A stretch of DNA of 64,000 nt from Bombyx mori (taxonomy: Eukaryota > Arthropoda > Insecta > Lepidoptera > Bombycidae): the NCBI RefSeq assembly GCF_030269925.1, contig NC_085112.1, positions 16,555,501-16,619,500 of the forward strand, given 5' to 3'. The position numbers were made by a program, and so were the translations under genes. The notes below the pieces were generated by a model. That model did not search any database. It saw nothing but the letters and a program-made list of their open reading frames with translations, and had not been told where the DNA came from. Below are positions 62,273-64,000 of the stretch, one piece after another (within the stretch, counting starts at the first letter, position 1; every line of letters begins with the position of its first letter).

Positions 62273-63499
62273 TTTTTTTTTTTTTTTTTTTCCACAGGAG
62301 AAAATCGCCGGATCCCCACCCGCGCGGCAGGTGGGGTATGTGGGGGTTGAACCTCACTAAAAACTCCTGCCGCTCACAACCGGCGCCCTACCTCGGACCG
62401 GGCCGGAGCCCAGTCGGGGCTATTGAAACGGCGGGACAGGGTTGACGCAGAGCACATTACATCCATCCCGCCGTCCCACGGACGCCGGACCGGTGGCCGC
62501 CAGCGAAACGACCACCGGTTCCCTCGTTCAGCGGGCCGAGAGCCCGCTTTGATGGCGCCGCGTTACACCTTCCCCCAGAGCGGTCGGGGGAACGCGGTCT
62601 ACCATCACCCGGCTTCCTATTGCGGGTGAGCGTGCAGAGCACGCCACCCCTCGTCTGGGTCCCTCCCCGCACAAAACGGGTGGGACCCCTAGCTCTTAGG
62701 GGGCCAGGTCACGGATACGACCCCGGTCCCGACCCCCTGCTCGGCGGCGGCGGGTTTCTGCGTAGTGAGGAGAGCTTTCCCTCACTCGCCCCGCCGCCTC
62801 CTTCTGCGAGATGGTGCACTCGCAGAAGTCGAGCATAGCCTTCCATGACTCATCGCCGCCAAGCATCGACGCCACGACGCCAGGCAGCGACAAGTCAGGT
62901 CCTATCTTTGCGACCAGGACACGGCGCTGCACCTCCCAAGCGGGGCAGACAGCGAGCGTATGCTCCGCCGTGTCCAGGTCGTGTCCACAATGGTGACACC
63001 TCGTCGTCGGCTCAGCCCCTATCCGGCGCAGGTACTTCCCGAAGCATCCGTGCCCGGTCAGCACCTGCACCAGACGAAAGGTGAGACGTCCCTCGCCACG
63101 ATTCACCCAGTCATCAAAGACCGGGTAAACCGCCTCGACGGTTCGTAGCCCCCACGTGGGGTTGGCCAATCGCCTCGACCACGACTCGAGCACGGACCGC
63201 CGAGAATGGGCCTTCCGCGCCCGCAGCTCACTCTCGGGGACACGCGCCACGCCCCGAGCACGAAGCTCGATGCGCCACCGATAGTCGGCAGCGAGCGACT
63301 CCGCCTCCAGCTCCCATGGCGGCGTCCCCGCCAAAACACACGCCGCCTCGAAGGAGACGGTGCGATATCCGCGGATGACCCTGATGGCAACGGTGCGCTG
63401 CGGCCGGCGCAAGAACCGAGCCATAGTGGCCCGGTTGCGCGGCTCAGCCCACACAGGTGCACCGTACAGGGCCATCGATCGCACCACCCCCGCGTAGAG
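62273..63499 (-). mobile_element. Satellite-specific R1-clade element, copy I (5' truncated, 1.2 kb)
   Basis: T run of 21 bases, 3' UTR and the last ~267 codons of ORF2. Homology ends at about 63499 where GTAGAG runs into gtgtgcaatcactt, with one or two bases of overlap between element and target. Confidence 0.95.
62696..63499 (-). pseudogene. ORF2 C-terminal fragment, copy I
   Basis: It corresponds to residues ~805-1071, with the zinc finger but no endonuclease or RT catalytic motif. Private changes are S881I and S1019G. The few codons added from the satellite give no ATG start. Confidence 0.9.
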
Positions 63500-64000
63500 G
63501 TGTGCAATCACTTAGGTGGATTTCGCAGTAAAAGTTTGTACGGTGAACGGGTTTTGGTCAATTTTTTGACGTTTCGTGTTAGCTAGAGGGACGTGCGATA
63601 CCTCAAAAGAAGCGTCTCGACGCGCTCTAGCCAGTGATACAGAATTTAAAAATTATTTAGAAGAAAAATTTTTTATTTTTCAGCAAAACAAAAAATTTTT
63701 GACGTTTTTGACAGGAAAAGAGAAAATTTTGTATTTCTGAAGGCGCAGAACGCACTCCAGAAGGTAGGGCGGATCGGTAAGTATATAATAAGTAAGTTGA
63801 ATTTGCAAAAGCAACAAAATAACTTTGAAAAAATAATGAATATTTAAATATTTTCAGGTCGAAAAGGTGGGGGTGTCAAAAAATGACGTCACACCACTGC
63901 GATTTCTAGTTTGAAGGGTCGGTGCGTGCTTACAAGCCAGTTGCACTTTAAAATCGCAAAAAACCGCTTCAAAATAAGCCTCTTGTAAGAAAAGTTATGG
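63500..64000 (+). repeat. 514-bp satellite monomer running off the window
   Basis: Target duplication, then the first 487 bases of a standard monomer (63514-64000), ending at AAAAGTTATGG. The array therefore continues beyond the right edge. Confidence 0.97.

Overview
The window is repetitive DNA from an animal genome, most likely an insect. The reasons are short runs of the insect telomere pentamer (TTAGG)n and non-LTR retrotransposons of the R1/TRAS/SART type (zinc-knuckle Gag, AP endonuclease plus reverse transcriptase, poly(A) tails). I see no host protein gene, rRNA or tRNA. The insect order cannot be told from the sequence.

Left part (1-9819): a subtelomere-like mosaic. Positions 1-1919 hold the 3' half of a GC-rich R1-clade element on the minus strand, joined to the ORF1 and first ORF2 codons of a different, AT-richer element (1920 to about 3660). 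After an AT-rich stretch come two diverged monomers of a 310-bp satellite (3706-4325). Then comes a TTAGG tract split by a 5'-truncated plus-strand R1-clade element (4527-7670), followed by a minus-strand element that keeps only its Gag ORF (7689-9819), tail to tail across 18 bp of GGTTA repeat.

Right part (9820-64000): a tandem array of a 514-bp AT-rich satellite invaded nine times (copies A-I) by one GC-rich, 6.8-kb R1-clade element. All nine insertions are at the same base of the monomer (CACTT/AGGTGG) and in the same minus-strand orientation, with 11-15 bp target duplications of ggtgtgcaatcactt. Four copies (B, C, G, H) are full length with both ORFs open. Copies A, D, E, F and I are 5' truncated at different points, and F also has a snap-back frameshift. 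Nine of the 17 countable monomer boundaries are occupied.

How the parts work together: ORF1 (793 aa) is a nucleic-acid-binding Gag. ORF2 (1071 aa) carries an AP endonuclease, a reverse transcriptase and a C-terminal zinc finger. The ORFs overlap by one base as TAATG, the stop-start arrangement known from Bombyx SART1. The inferred mechanism is that the endonuclease nicks the + strand after CACTT, the poly(A) tail pairs there, and cDNA is made by target-primed reverse transcription. The nick falls inside a TTAGG pentamer of the monomer, which suggests descent from a telomere-specific element.

The satellite-specific element family is the main candidate for an undescribed system. Whether it has been described before cannot be settled without a database search.
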